64,000 nt of DNA from JBPRGH01 sp051418055 (GTDB lineage: Bacteria; Bacteroidota; Bacteroidia; Cytophagales; Cyclobacteriaceae), in the NCBI GenBank assembly GCA_051418055.1, contig JBPRGH010000103.1:1-64000 (forward strand). The letters run 5' to 3'. This document shows, piece by piece, positions 9,166 through 18,682 of this stretch. The notes below the pieces were generated by a model. That model was not told where the DNA came from and did not search any database. It saw only the letters and a list, made by a program, of their open reading frames with translations. The position numbers were made by a program, and so were the translations under genes. The stretch's first letter is position 1. The number at the start of each line of letters is the position of its first letter.

Positions 9166-9675
9166 ATGAGGATTTTTCTTTTCTTAATACTAATTACAAT
9201 CTCAAATGCGGCAATAGCGCAGCAGGCATTGTTGAAATTTAAAACCGGCGAGACTGTGGAGACATATATCACTTCGATAGATTCAGTTCGATTAAATACT
9301 GTTGATACGAGTTTTTTTCTTTCTGAAATTAATGAAGTTGTCTTTCATGAGGAAAAAGGTAAAGATATCCATCTGTATTATGAGCTGGAGGATGCCGGCG
9401 TAGAAGTCAATTTTGATGAAGAAATAAGTTTTACTCTTGATCCGGTCCAGCTTCAACAACAAAGGGATCCCCTGTCCCGGTTAAAAAGCAGCTTAAATGA
9501 ATATCGAAAAGCCCAGCAAATAGGTTCAGGCTTACAGCTGGCCGGTGTGTTATTAGGTGCCACAGGTGTTTTATTTGATTCAAATGCCATTGCAGGAGTA
9601 GGCTTAGGTGTTTTAGTTGGGGGATTAGTTTATGAAATTAGTGCCAGCCGACATTTAAGTCACCTCGAATATTAA
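9166..9675 (+). CDS. Secreted hypothetical protein
   Basis: A 169-residue exported protein of unknown function. I choose the ATG at 9166, which gives a clean signal peptide (MRIFLFLILITISNAAIAQQ); a TTG at 9130 would only add a non-conserved extension. The mature part begins with a short beta-rich section (LLKFKTGETVETYI), then a charged middle. A hydrophobic glycine-rich segment near the end (GVLLGATGVLF and GVGLGVLVGGLVYEI) could be one or two membrane hairpins. Similar small exported proteins with terminal glycine-rich hydrophobic segments are widespread in Bacteroidota. No catalytic motif is seen. The downstream fabF probably has its own promoter. Confidence 0.7.
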   Translation: MRIFLFLILITISNAAIAQQALLKFKTGETVETYITSIDSVRLNTVDTSFFLSEINEVVFHEEKGKDIHLYYELEDAGVEVNFDEEISFTLDPVQLQQQRDPLSRLKSSLNEYRKAQQIGSGLQLAGVLLGATGVLFDSNAIAGVGLGVLVGGLVYEISASRHLSHLEY

Positions 9676-9680
9676 CTTTG
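9673..9680 (+). promoter_or_regulatory. Bacteroidota -7 promoter element upstream of fabF
   Basis: TAACTTTG is an exact TAnnTTTG match. It overlaps the stop codon of the upstream gene and lies 22 nt before the fabF ATG. Confidence 0.45.
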
Positions 9681-9702
9681 CACCTCATATAAATAATTAT
9701 CT

Positions 9703-10935
9703 ATGAGAAGAGTGGTTATAACAGGCATGGGTGCATTGACCCCTATAGGAAATAATGTATCAGATTTCTGGAAAAATCTTCAGAAGGGAATTAGTGGCGC
9801 TGCTCCCATTACCAGATTTGACCCAACACATTTTAAAACAAAGTTTGCCTGCGAGCTTAAGGATTTTAATGCTGCTGATCATCTTGATAGAAATGAGATC
9901 AAGAGAAATGATCTGTATGTACAGTATGCCCTTGTTGCGGCTGAAGAAGCATTAAAAAATGCCGCATTAGATCTTAACGCCATTAATCTGAAAAGAACGG
10001 GGGTAATATGGGCCTCAGGTAATGCCGGGTGGACCTCTTTTGAAGAGCAGGTTACAGAACATGCTTTAGGTGATGGAACCCCTCGATTTAATCCTTTCTT
10101 TATTCCCCGGGCCCTTGGAAATATGGCTTCAGGCATAATCAGTATCAAATACGGATTTAAAGGCATTACCTATACAGCTGTTTCTGCATGTGCCGCTTCT
10201 AATTCTGCTATTATGGATGCATTCAACTACATTCGCTGGGGTAAGGCAGATATTATCTTTACCGGTGGATCCGAAGCCCCTATTTCAAAATCCTCGATTG
10301 GAGGTTTTGGCTCAATGAAAGCATTATCTACAAAAAATGAAAACGCTAATACCGCCTCCAGACCTTTTGATCAGGACCGTGATGGCTTTGTAATGGGTGA
10401 AGGCGCCGGTGCACTGGTATTGGAAGAATATGAGCATGCAAAAGCACGGGGCGCTGTTATTTTGGCAGAAGTTGCCGGTGCCGCCATGACCTCCGATGCC
10501 TATCATATGTCCGCCACACATCCGGAAGGTGAAGGCGCAAGTGATGCCATGCAGCTGGCACTTGAAGAGGCCGGGCTCTCTCCCGAAGATGTAGATTATA
10601 TAAATGCCCATGCCACCTCCACTCCTCTTGGGGATGTAAGTGAGATAAATGCCATCCAAAAATGTTTTGGTGACAATCAACCAAAAATTTCGGCCACAAA
10701 ATCTATGACCGGACATTTATTAGGTGCAGCAGGAGCTATAGAAGCCGTAGCAAGTGTTCTAGCAATACAACATGATACTATCCCTCCAACCATAAATATT
10801 GAAAACCTGGATGAGCGAATTCCGGCTAACATTAAAATAGCTAAAGAGAAGATATCACAACCTGTAAATGTTGCTATGAGCAATAACTTTGGCTTTGGCG
10901 GCCATAATGCGGTTGTTATTTTTAAGAAAGCTTAA
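9703..10935 (+). CDS. fabF: 3-oxoacyl-[ACP] synthase II (KAS II)
   Basis: A 410-residue thiolase-fold condensing enzyme that extends acyl-ACP with malonyl-ACP in fatty acid synthesis. The Cys-His-His set of the KAS II class is present: Cys163 (SACAAS), His303 (NAHATSTPLGD) and His338 (SMTGHLLGAAG), with the supporting Lys333. Length and the start MRRVVITGMGALTP match FabF. It is not next to acpP or other fab genes here, so it may be a second FabF copy or serve a specialised lipid. The FabF fold is certain; the primary versus accessory role is not. Confidence 0.94.
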   Translation: MRRVVITGMGALTPIGNNVSDFWKNLQKGISGAAPITRFDPTHFKTKFACELKDFNAADHLDRNEIKRNDLYVQYALVAAEEALKNAALDLNAINLKRTGVIWASGNAGWTSFEEQVTEHALGDGTPRFNPFFIPRALGNMASGIISIKYGFKGITYTAVSACAASNSAIMDAFNYIRWGKADIIFTGGSEAPISKSSIGGFGSMKALSTKNENANTASRPFDQDRDGFVMGEGAGALVLEEYEHAKARGAVILAEVAGAAMTSDAYHMSATHPEGEGASDAMQLALEEAGLSPEDVDYINAHATSTPLGDVSEINAIQKCFGDNQPKISATKSMTGHLLGAAGAIEAVASVLAIQHDTIPPTINIENLDERIPANIKIAKEKISQPVNVAMSNNFGFGGHNAVVIFKKA

Positions 10936-11067
10936 TTATAGACTGTTCGATATCAGACATATATATATACGGATCTGAACACACCATACGACAAAAAGAG
11001 GCTTTCAGGTCTATAAACCGCTTTGGCATGCCAATTGGATGTACTATTATAACAAGATATTCCAGGC

Positions 11068-13509
11068 ATGATTAGTAACTATTTAAAAATTGCGTTAAGA
11101 AACCTTCAGAAAAACAGGCTTTACAGCTTCATAAATATTGCAGGACTGGCAGTTGGGATTTCCTGTTGTCTTCTCATAAGCATTTTTATCTGGAACGAAC
11201 TTAGCTATGATCGTCATCATGAAGCTGGTGACCGGATCTATCGAATTAACAGTGAAGTCGGCTTCAACAATAACCATATGAAACTGGCTGTAGTCTCAGC
11301 GCCACTTGCTGAAGCTGTTCAAAATGAATTTTCAGAAGTAGAAAGTGTCACACGCTTTAGAAAAAAAGGAAGCTTTTTGATTAAACGTGATAAAGAAAAT
11401 TTTAAAGAGAATGAAGTGGTCTTCGCCGATCCTACAGTATTTAATGTGTTTACAATTCCTTTTCAATCAGGGGATCCTGTCTCTGCATTAAATGAGCCGA
11501 ATACAATGGTTATAAGCAATCATCTGGCGGAAAAACTTTTCCCTGATGAAGACGCAGTAAATCAAACTTTAATTCTTGACAACGAGCAAATATATAAAGT
11601 GACCGGCGTATTTGAGGATATGCCTCTTAACAATCATTTTCATTTTAATGCTATACTTTCTATGAAAGGATTGGAAGAAGCAAAATCTTCTAATTGGCTA
11701 AGCAATAACTTTAATACGTATGTTAAATTAAGAGAAGGAGTATCACCTGAACAATTTCAGGGAAAACTTGATCTTTTAATCGATAAGTATATTTCCCCTC
11801 AAATCCAGCAGATACTGGGCCATAGCATGGAGCAATTCAGAGCTTCAGGGAATACATATGAATTTGGTATTCAGCCACTTCATGATATTCATCTTTATTC
11901 TGATAGAATTGCAGAACTTGAAGGGAATGGAAGCATTACTTACGTATATTTATTTGCAGCCATTGCATTATTTATTCTTGTAATTGCGTGTATAAATTTC
12001 ATGAATCTTTCCACAGCGCGTTCAGCAAGCAGGGCGAAGGAAGTCGGTATACGAAAAGTTTTAGGATCCTTTAAATCTGCTCTGATCAAGCAGTTTTTAG
12101 CTGAATCAATTTTACTTAGCTTAATTGCTTATTTAATAGCTTTAGGAATTACTCAGCTGGCGATTCCTTTTTTTAATGATCTTGCGGGCAAGACGCTGGA
12201 ATTACCTATACATTCCATGGCTTTTTGGGCAATTTTTATTGCAGCTATCCTTCTTACAGGATTCTTAGCTGGTGTATATCCGGCATTTTTCCTTTCCTCA
12301 TTTAAGCCGGCAAGGGTACTAAAGAGCAACAAATCAAAAGCTGGCAACAGTGCATTTATAAGAAGCACGTTAGTAGTTTTTCAATTCTGCATTTCTATAA
12401 TTCTGATCATTGGTACTTTAACCGTTTACAACCAGCTAAATTATATTCAGGAGAAAAACCTGGGATTTAACCGGGATCAGGTAATTATTATAAAAGATGT
12501 ATATGGCCTGGATAACCTGCAAACCTTCAAAAATGAGGTGCTCCAGATCTCCGCTGTTAAATCAGGTACTGTAACATCATTTTTACCTGCCGGAGGTGCG
12601 AGTAGAACGGATATGACGTTCTGGGAAGAAGGGCTGGAGCCTAGTGAAGATAATATGGTTAGTACACAGATCTGGAATGTAGATCATGATTATATTCCAA
12701 CACTGCAAATGGAGCTGGTAGAAGGGCGGAATTTTAATGAGGACATGCAAACAGATAGTATGGCAATAATAATTAATGAAGCCGCTGTAAAAGCTTTTTA
12801 TCTGGATAAGCCTCTGGAATCCTCTATACAAACCTTTGCTTATAATTATGAAACTGGACAAATTGAGCGTGATAAACTCGAAAAGTATAAAATAGTTGGA
12901 GTTGTAAAAAATTTCCACTTTCAAAGTTTAAAAGATGAAGTTAAACCCTTAGCACTCCGTGTTCGTCCAAGTAATAGTTTAATGGCATTTCGTTTTGAAG
13001 CTGAAAAAACAGGTGAAGTAATTAGTGCTATTGAGCAAAAATGGCAACAAATGGCAGGAGGGCAACCTTTCCTGTACAGTTTTATGGATGATGATTATGA
13101 AAATATTTATAAGGCAGAGGTGAGACTGGGACAAATATTCACTGTATTTGCTGTTCTTGCCATTTTTATCGGATGTCTTGGATTATTTGCCCTCTCTTCT
13201 TTTACTGCCGAACAACGAATTAAAGAAATAGGTGTAAGGAAAGTTTTAGGCGCATCTGTTACAAGCATCGTATTGTTATTTACAAAAGATTTAAGCCGAC
13301 TGGTGATAATTGCTTTTATCCTGGCTGTTCCTTTCGCCTGGTACTTCATTGATCAATGGCTACAAAATTATTCCTATAGAACTGATGTTAATGTATGGAT
13401 CTATATAGGGGCGGGAGTGGCAACTTTATTAATAGCTTTTTTAACAATGAGCTATCAATCCATACGTGCGGCCTTGACCAATCCGGTGGACTCATTAAAT
13501 AATGAATAA
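11068..13509 (+). CDS. FtsX/MacB-type ABC transporter permease
   Basis: An 813-residue inner-membrane permease typical of Bacteroidota. An N-terminal membrane helix (about 20-43) is followed by a large periplasmic MacB-like domain (about 50-285), three FtsX helices (about 290-410), a second anchor (about 430), a second periplasmic domain (about 455-680) and a final FtsX domain with EIGVRKVLGAS (about 720-730). The duplicated VGIRKVLGSF and IGVRKVLGAS motifs mark the two FtsX repeats. No ATPase gene is adjacent, so it must pair with an ATPase encoded elsewhere. Family members move lipoproteins, peptides or drugs, or respond to envelope stress. The 132 nt gap upstream holds no gene. Confidence 0.92.
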   Translation: MISNYLKIALRNLQKNRLYSFINIAGLAVGISCCLLISIFIWNELSYDRHHEAGDRIYRINSEVGFNNNHMKLAVVSAPLAEAVQNEFSEVESVTRFRKKGSFLIKRDKENFKENEVVFADPTVFNVFTIPFQSGDPVSALNEPNTMVISNHLAEKLFPDEDAVNQTLILDNEQIYKVTGVFEDMPLNNHFHFNAILSMKGLEEAKSSNWLSNNFNTYVKLREGVSPEQFQGKLDLLIDKYISPQIQQILGHSMEQFRASGNTYEFGIQPLHDIHLYSDRIAELEGNGSITYVYLFAAIALFILVIACINFMNLSTARSASRAKEVGIRKVLGSFKSALIKQFLAESILLSLIAYLIALGITQLAIPFFNDLAGKTLELPIHSMAFWAIFIAAILLTGFLAGVYPAFFLSSFKPARVLKSNKSKAGNSAFIRSTLVVFQFCISIILIIGTLTVYNQLNYIQEKNLGFNRDQVIIIKDVYGLDNLQTFKNEVLQISAVKSGTVTSFLPAGGASRTDMTFWEEGLEPSEDNMVSTQIWNVDHDYIPTLQMELVEGRNFNEDMQTDSMAIIINEAAVKAFYLDKPLESSIQTFAYNYETGQIERDKLEKYKIVGVVKNFHFQSLKDEVKPLALRVRPSNSLMAFRFEAEKTGEVISAIEQKWQQMAGGQPFLYSFMDDDYENIYKAEVRLGQIFTVFAVLAIFIGCLGLFALSSFTAEQRIKEIGVRKVLGASVTSIVLLFTKDLSRLVIIAFILAVPFAWYFIDQWLQNYSYRTDVNVWIYIGAGVATLLIAFLTMSYQSIRAALTNPVDSLNNE

Positions 13510-13543
13510 GAATAGCAAAAAGAGTAGTTGAAAAGCTCCTCAA

Positions 13544-16500
13544 TTAATGAGCTACTAAAATTTTAAAACTTCTGTCTTTAGCCCCGTCTGAAATTACCAA
13601 ATGATAAATTCCAGGCTGAAGATCAGCTGTGTTTATAGCTACATTTCCAGTAACAACCAGATTTTTTATTAATACCCCGGAAGAAGTGAAGAGAGTAATT
13701 GAATACTCTTTTGTTTCATCATTAATCTGAACGAATAAATATTTATCAGCAGGAACAGGAAAAACAGTTATATCCTGATTATCCTGATCCTCTAATCCCG
13801 TAATTGTATATGCCGTGCCTTCCAGCTTTAAATACGCGTCTTCAAATCCGGTTCCGGAAATTTTCAGGCTGTCGTTGATCTCTCCTTCACTTGCTGGAAT
13901 GAATCTTATATAAATTGATCTTTCAATAGATCGGGAATCAGGAAATAGTGTAATGGTGTCATTTGGACTATTGAAATAACTCTCACTGTCAATTTCAAAA
14001 CCTGCAGGTGCTGTTATTTGTATAGGATCCAGGATGGAGCTTCCTTTTATTTGAAATGAGCCTATATTGGAAATATCACCAACTGGAGTTTCATTAAATA
14101 TCAATAAATCCTCATCAATATCTAATTCGGATATTACTTTTTCAGCCATAACCTTTATTCGCAAGCTATCCAGTCCGGCAGTGAAATGTGTTATATGACT
14201 ATTGACCATTAAAGCCTCTGAAGATTTAAATCCAATAAATATTTCAGCGTCTAAAGTTTTTTCATTTGAAGGATAAAACTCCAATTCAGATTTCGCGGAA
14301 GAAAAATCTTCTGTTGCTGATAAAAGAATTTCAGCAGGAGCAGCGATCCTCACCGTGTCTACGAGAGAAATACCTTTAATATTATAGGAGGAGATGAGAT
14401 ATTCGGAACCATTGGTTATCCCCAGATCAATTGTACTATCCGATATTATTATCTCTGGTTGAATGCCTGTCCCCTCTAAAGGTATTACTAAACTATCTGC
14501 TCCATAACTTGAAAATATGAGGCTGCCGATAAATATATCTTCTTCATTAGGTGCAAACCTGATCTTAACTTGCCGGTCGATTTTTCGCAGGGAATCATAG
14601 TTAAGGGCTAACTTATTAGAAAATAAATTCCCCTCTGCACTAATTTCAAATTCACCGGATGATTTTATTACCAGGGAATCAATAAGTGAGCCGGCTGAAA
14701 TATTCAATAAAAATTCAGAGGTGTCACCTACAATAATTTCTTTATAATTAATAGAATCAGCGTTTGCAGTTACTTCAGGCTTTAAAAACTCACCGAAAAC
14801 AAAAAAATCAACTGTATCTGCATTTTGTGTTAAATGTTTTATGTTAGCTGAATATTTCCCAAGAACATCTACCTGAAAATTTACATATAGGGTAGTATCG
14901 ATATTTGCCTGCTGATCCGGCTTTAGGCTAAGGGTATCATTAAAATTTACTCCATCCGCTGATACAGTAAATCCCGGAGGAGCATAAACGTATACAGTAT
15001 CTGTTAACTCTGCTCCGGTTATGTTATAGGTTATTGGCTCAACATCCTTTTGATAAGCTACAGCACCAAAATCAGCCAATGCTGAAGAGAGAGAGATTAC
15101 AGGAGCAGGCTTTTTTCTGCCCTCCCCGTTTAACTTTAATTTAAGAGTATCAGATGTGGAAGTATAGTGGAGAATAAAATTATCATAAATTATTGTGTCA
15201 GATGAGACGGGTATAAAACTCACATATATTACAATGCTGTCGGAATTTATAATTGATATCCTATCACTCCAGGTCTGCTCGTCAGTTGAAATTTTAAACC
15301 CCAAAGGCGATCTTATAAATAGGGAGTCCATTAACAAATCTTTTATGGAAATGCCATAACTTCTTGCTTTCGAAGTATCAGGATAATAAACAAGGCCAAA
15401 GTCATTATTAAAAGAAGTTGTATCGATTGTAATAACAGGAACAGGCCATTCTTCATCAAATAAAAGCCCGATGGACTGAAACCCGGGACTATAGGGTTTT
15501 TCTGAAACAGTAAGGTGGTCCATAAAATCACCTTTCACATCCGGATATCGGGTTATTGACTTGTCGCTTCCAATATCTCCGGAATAAATGACAATGTTAA
15601 TTGTATCAGTAGCATTTATCAGATAAATAGCATCACCGGTATTATTTAAAGAAAGTCCCCCTGAAGATGCTATCTGTACAAGGCTACCACCGAAATCCCC
15701 CGCCGGAGCTCCCCCTCCAAATATGACAATTGGCTGGTCAGGATTTAAAACTGTTCCTGCCGGAAATACGTGCCGGGTTTTGGCTGCATCATTTATAGTA
15801 AAGCCGGATAGATCAACGGCAAGCGTATCGTTATTTACGATTTCCAGAAATTCATCCTGTGAGCTATGCCTTATGCCATCACCATTTGCATCGCCTAAAA
15901 TAGTATCGGCCGGAGGATCATAAAGAATTTCATTTATCACCAGCAGTTTAGCAGGTTGTTCATCATCATTAATTATCAATTTGAATATATCTGCTTCCCC
16001 AATGATACTTCTATTACCGCCACTGGCTACGGTAATTTGAAATACAAACTCTTCTTTATTTTCACGGACCTGATCATTATCAATGGGTACCTGTAAATAC
16101 TGAATTGCAGAATCTCCTGGATTAAAAGTAATTGAGGTTTCATAGAAGCCATTCAGGTCAATGCTATCTCCTTTAACTAATTTAATAGTAGCTGTTGTAG
16201 CTGAATCCATGGAAGGGAAACCAATGCCAACTGGAATGTGGAAATAATCATCTGCCTCGGATGCATAACCAACAGAATCTTCAAAGGATATCTGAGTAGG
16301 ATTGTCATCTTTAATTTTAATTACCAGAATTGAATCTGCTCCTGCTGCCGCATAATTTCCACCTGTTATCGATGAAAAATTGAGGAAAATAAATTCATCG
16401 CCCTCCTCAATACCATCATAAGTTGCTTTTATCCATATGCTGGCAGTATCTGTCCCCGGTACAAAAATGTATTCTGAAGGAATGGTTAGATCATTCAGCG

Positions 16501-18493
16501 TATCAGCAAATGTCACTGATGTATGTTGATAGGGATGAGGATTATCAAGTACTAAATCAACTTTTAAAGAATCCCCTTCCTTCATTTCAACGGAATCAAG
16601 ACCAAAGTTTACCTTAGTAAAGTCATTATCGTTAATGATCAGCTGAAAAACAGAATCAGCGCCTTTATAAGCTCTATTACCACCTGAAATATTCCTTATC
16701 TGAAAAATGAGCGTATCTGTTTTTGCCACAGCTGGATCATCTGCTACTTCAATAGTAAAATATTGTTCAACCGGCGACCCTGAAGGAAAAATAAGGTCCT
16801 GAGAAGCCGGACTTGTTATCTCTAAACTATCACCGTTAATTAATTCTATTGTACAATATGTTGCTGTAGTATCAGAAAAATTTAGAATGCCTACAGGGAT
16901 TTTTATAACAGCAGAATCTTCAGAAACTAATTTATGAAGGATATCAAAGCTAAGCGAGGTGTAAAATGTACTATTAATTACACCAGGTGTGCCTTTTACT
17001 ATTTCACTTCCGTTAAAAGAATTGACAGAAGCCTTCCATTCCCCTGCATACCCTCCAATAACATCGCGTTCAATTGAATATCCTGCATTTGCCGGGCTGC
17101 CATCATCGAACATTATACTATCAGATCCGTCTACCAAAATTCCGGTACCTGAATAAAGTGCCAGATTATCCCCTGTATTTGCCAACCCCGGTGCATAGCT
17201 CCTGAAGCCGGAGTTTTTATCCAGTACCATTGCATCAGGATAATCGGATAGTGTTTTCCAGCTAAAAACAAGATATTCACCAGCAGAAATTATTGTACTA
17301 TCCGGAAAAACCACATCACCTTCAGCATCGGCAGGGTATGAATCATCGTCTGTCAGATACCATCCGGAAATATTAATGGGATTATCCGTTGTATTATGCA
17401 ATTCCACCCACTCTTCGTCTGTTGAGGACCAGGAATCATACATTATTTCAGAAATAATAACTTCTCCACCCGCTGGTACGTCATCATCTTTTATAAAAAG
17501 AATAAATTGCGAAGGTTCGGTAATTTCAGCATTATACCCTCCATAAATTGAAACAAGCGAAAAAGTGAGTTTAGTATCACCATCCAGTAATTCATTATCC
17601 TTTAAATATATGTTGGTATACAAAATAGTATCCGCAATGCCTGTTAAAAAGAGTTCTTTATCAAAAGAGAGTATTTTTGATGTGTCTCCAGCGGTAACTT
17701 CCAATCTTATTTCTACTGTATCCGTAGGATTCTGGATTTGTACAGGTAAAGAAAAGCTAAATGAATTTTCACTGACAGTATCAGAAGAAAATAAAAAAGA
17801 AGCTTTGGTAGGCAGCGGATCAATTCCATTATGTGTTCCTGAGAGTTGAAAGTTATCAAAGGCAAATTCTTCACTCCCGGCATTCATTGATACGCTGATT
17901 TTAATAATTACAGAATCTGCATCAGCGATAGAGAAAGAAAATCCGGTCATTGAGGGCGCGAGAACTGTGCTATCTCCAATGCCATCAAAATTAGTATCCC
18001 AGGCAATGGGTTCATTAGAAAGATCTCCTGTGCTGGCAAATTTTAATCCAGGCAAAAAACTGCTGCCTCCATCGATACTGTAATAAACAACAACAGAATC
18101 CTCATCGTCATAAATACCGGCTCCTGCACCGCCATTATGTCCTGCCGCAAAAAGTCCAGAGAAGGTTAAGCTGGTATAACTGCTGGTCTTGATTGTATCA
18201 AAATAAATGATTTTTGTGGATAAACCATCATTAGCAGGATCCCCAATATCATCCAGATCCTCACCGGCCCAGAAATATTGTCCCTCATAAGCTGCATAAG
18301 CAGTGCCAATTATACTTATCTCTGATCCATCAGTTCGAATAAAATAATCCTGTGAACCATCATAAAATGAGCTTGATGTTACGTAGCGATTGCCTGCTCC
18401 ATCTGTTTCAAAGCTTTCGTGCCAGATTATCTCCTGAGCCGATAAAGGTGTGAAAGAGGTCCATAAAAAGATGGACATTAATATTTTATACAT
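13544..18493 (-). CDS. Giant T9SS-secreted surface protein with lamin-tail and Calx-beta-like domains
   Basis: A 1649-residue secreted protein. Residues 1-19 form a signal peptide ending SAQ. Two lamin-tail-like domains are recognisable, starting near residue 344 (VIISEIMYDS...EWVELHN) and near 851 (LVINEILYDPP...EFLEIVN). Between and around them are repeated beta-sandwich modules with Calx-beta-like phrasing (LIINDND and IKDDN motifs). The second half consists of about five 80-100 residue modules of choice-of-anchor/Ig-like character. The last 75 residues (VFPVPADKYLFV ... GIYHLVISDG) are a type A T9SS sorting domain. It is likely exported across the outer membrane and attached at the surface; adhesion is an inference. 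No enzymatic domain is seen. It is convergent with the permease, 34 nt apart. Confidence 0.9.
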   Translation of the reverse strand: MYKILMSIFLWTSFTPLSAQEIIWHESFETDGAGNRYVTSSSFYDGSQDYFIRTDGSEISIIGTAYAAYEGQYFWAGEDLDDIGDPANDGLSTKIIYFDTIKTSSYTSLTFSGLFAAGHNGGAGAGIYDDEDSVVVYYSIDGGSSFLPGLKFASTGDLSNEPIAWDTNFDGIGDSTVLAPSMTGFSFSIADADSVIIKISVSMNAGSEEFAFDNFQLSGTHNGIDPLPTKASFLFSSDTVSENSFSFSLPVQIQNPTDTVEIRLEVTAGDTSKILSFDKELFLTGIADTILYTNIYLKDNELLDGDTKLTFSLVSIYGGYNAEITEPSQFILFIKDDDVPAGGEVIISEIMYDSWSSTDEEWVELHNTTDNPINISGWYLTDDDSYPADAEGDVVFPDSTIISAGEYLVFSWKTLSDYPDAMVLDKNSGFRSYAPGLANTGDNLALYSGTGILVDGSDSIMFDDGSPANAGYSIERDVIGGYAGEWKASVNSFNGSEIVKGTPGVINSTFYTSLSFDILHKLVSEDSAVIKIPVGILNFSDTTATYCTIELINGDSLEITSPASQDLIFPSGSPVEQYFTIEVADDPAVAKTDTLIFQIRNISGGNRAYKGADSVFQLIINDNDFTKVNFGLDSVEMKEGDSLKVDLVLDNPHPYQHTSVTFADTLNDLTIPSEYIFVPGTDTASIWIKATYDGIEEGDEFIFLNFSSITGGNYAAAGADSILVIKIKDDNPTQISFEDSVGYASEADDYFHIPVGIGFPSMDSATTATIKLVKGDSIDLNGFYETSITFNPGDSAIQYLQVPIDNDQVRENKEEFVFQITVASGGNRSIIGEADIFKLIINDDEQPAKLLVINEILYDPPADTILGDANGDGIRHSSQDEFLEIVNNDTLAVDLSGFTINDAAKTRHVFPAGTVLNPDQPIVIFGGGAPAGDFGGSLVQIASSGGLSLNNTGDAIYLINATDTINIVIYSGDIGSDKSITRYPDVKGDFMDHLTVSEKPYSPGFQSIGLLFDEEWPVPVITIDTTSFNNDFGLVYYPDTSKARSYGISIKDLLMDSLFIRSPLGFKISTDEQTWSDRISIINSDSIVIYVSFIPVSSDTIIYDNFILHYTSTSDTLKLKLNGEGRKKPAPVISLSSALADFGAVAYQKDVEPITYNITGAELTDTVYVYAPPGFTVSADGVNFNDTLSLKPDQQANIDTTLYVNFQVDVLGKYSANIKHLTQNADTVDFFVFGEFLKPEVTANADSINYKEIIVGDTSEFLLNISAGSLIDSLVIKSSGEFEISAEGNLFSNKLALNYDSLRKIDRQVKIRFAPNEEDIFIGSLIFSSYGADSLVIPLEGTGIQPEIIISDSTIDLGITNGSEYLISSYNIKGISLVDTVRIAAPAEILLSATEDFSSAKSELEFYPSNEKTLDAEIFIGFKSSEALMVNSHITHFTAGLDSLRIKVMAEKVISELDIDEDLLIFNETPVGDISNIGSFQIKGSSILDPIQITAPAGFEIDSESYFNSPNDTITLFPDSRSIERSIYIRFIPASEGEINDSLKISGTGFEDAYLKLEGTAYTITGLEDQDNQDITVFPVPADKYLFVQINDETKEYSITLFTSSGVLIKNLVVTGNVAINTADLQPGIYHLVISDGAKDRSFKILVAH

Positions 18494-18682
18494 GGTGGTT
18501 TAAATTGCTGCTCCGGCAAATTATTTAATTTGATAGAATATTCCAAGTAAATTTTATTGTAAGAGAGAAGCCTAATATTTTGCAGTTACATAACTAATTC
18601 TGACAAACTGTCAGTAAACCCGCTACTGGAATGTTATTTGTAATTAGAGAGAAGGTTACAAGATTTTAAAAGAAGAAGAACT

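Noticed and set aside
10936..11067. Partly symmetric GTTCGATATC...GATCTGAAC sequence upstream of the FtsX-type permease.
   Set aside because: Only four outer bases pair well; not convincing as an operator.
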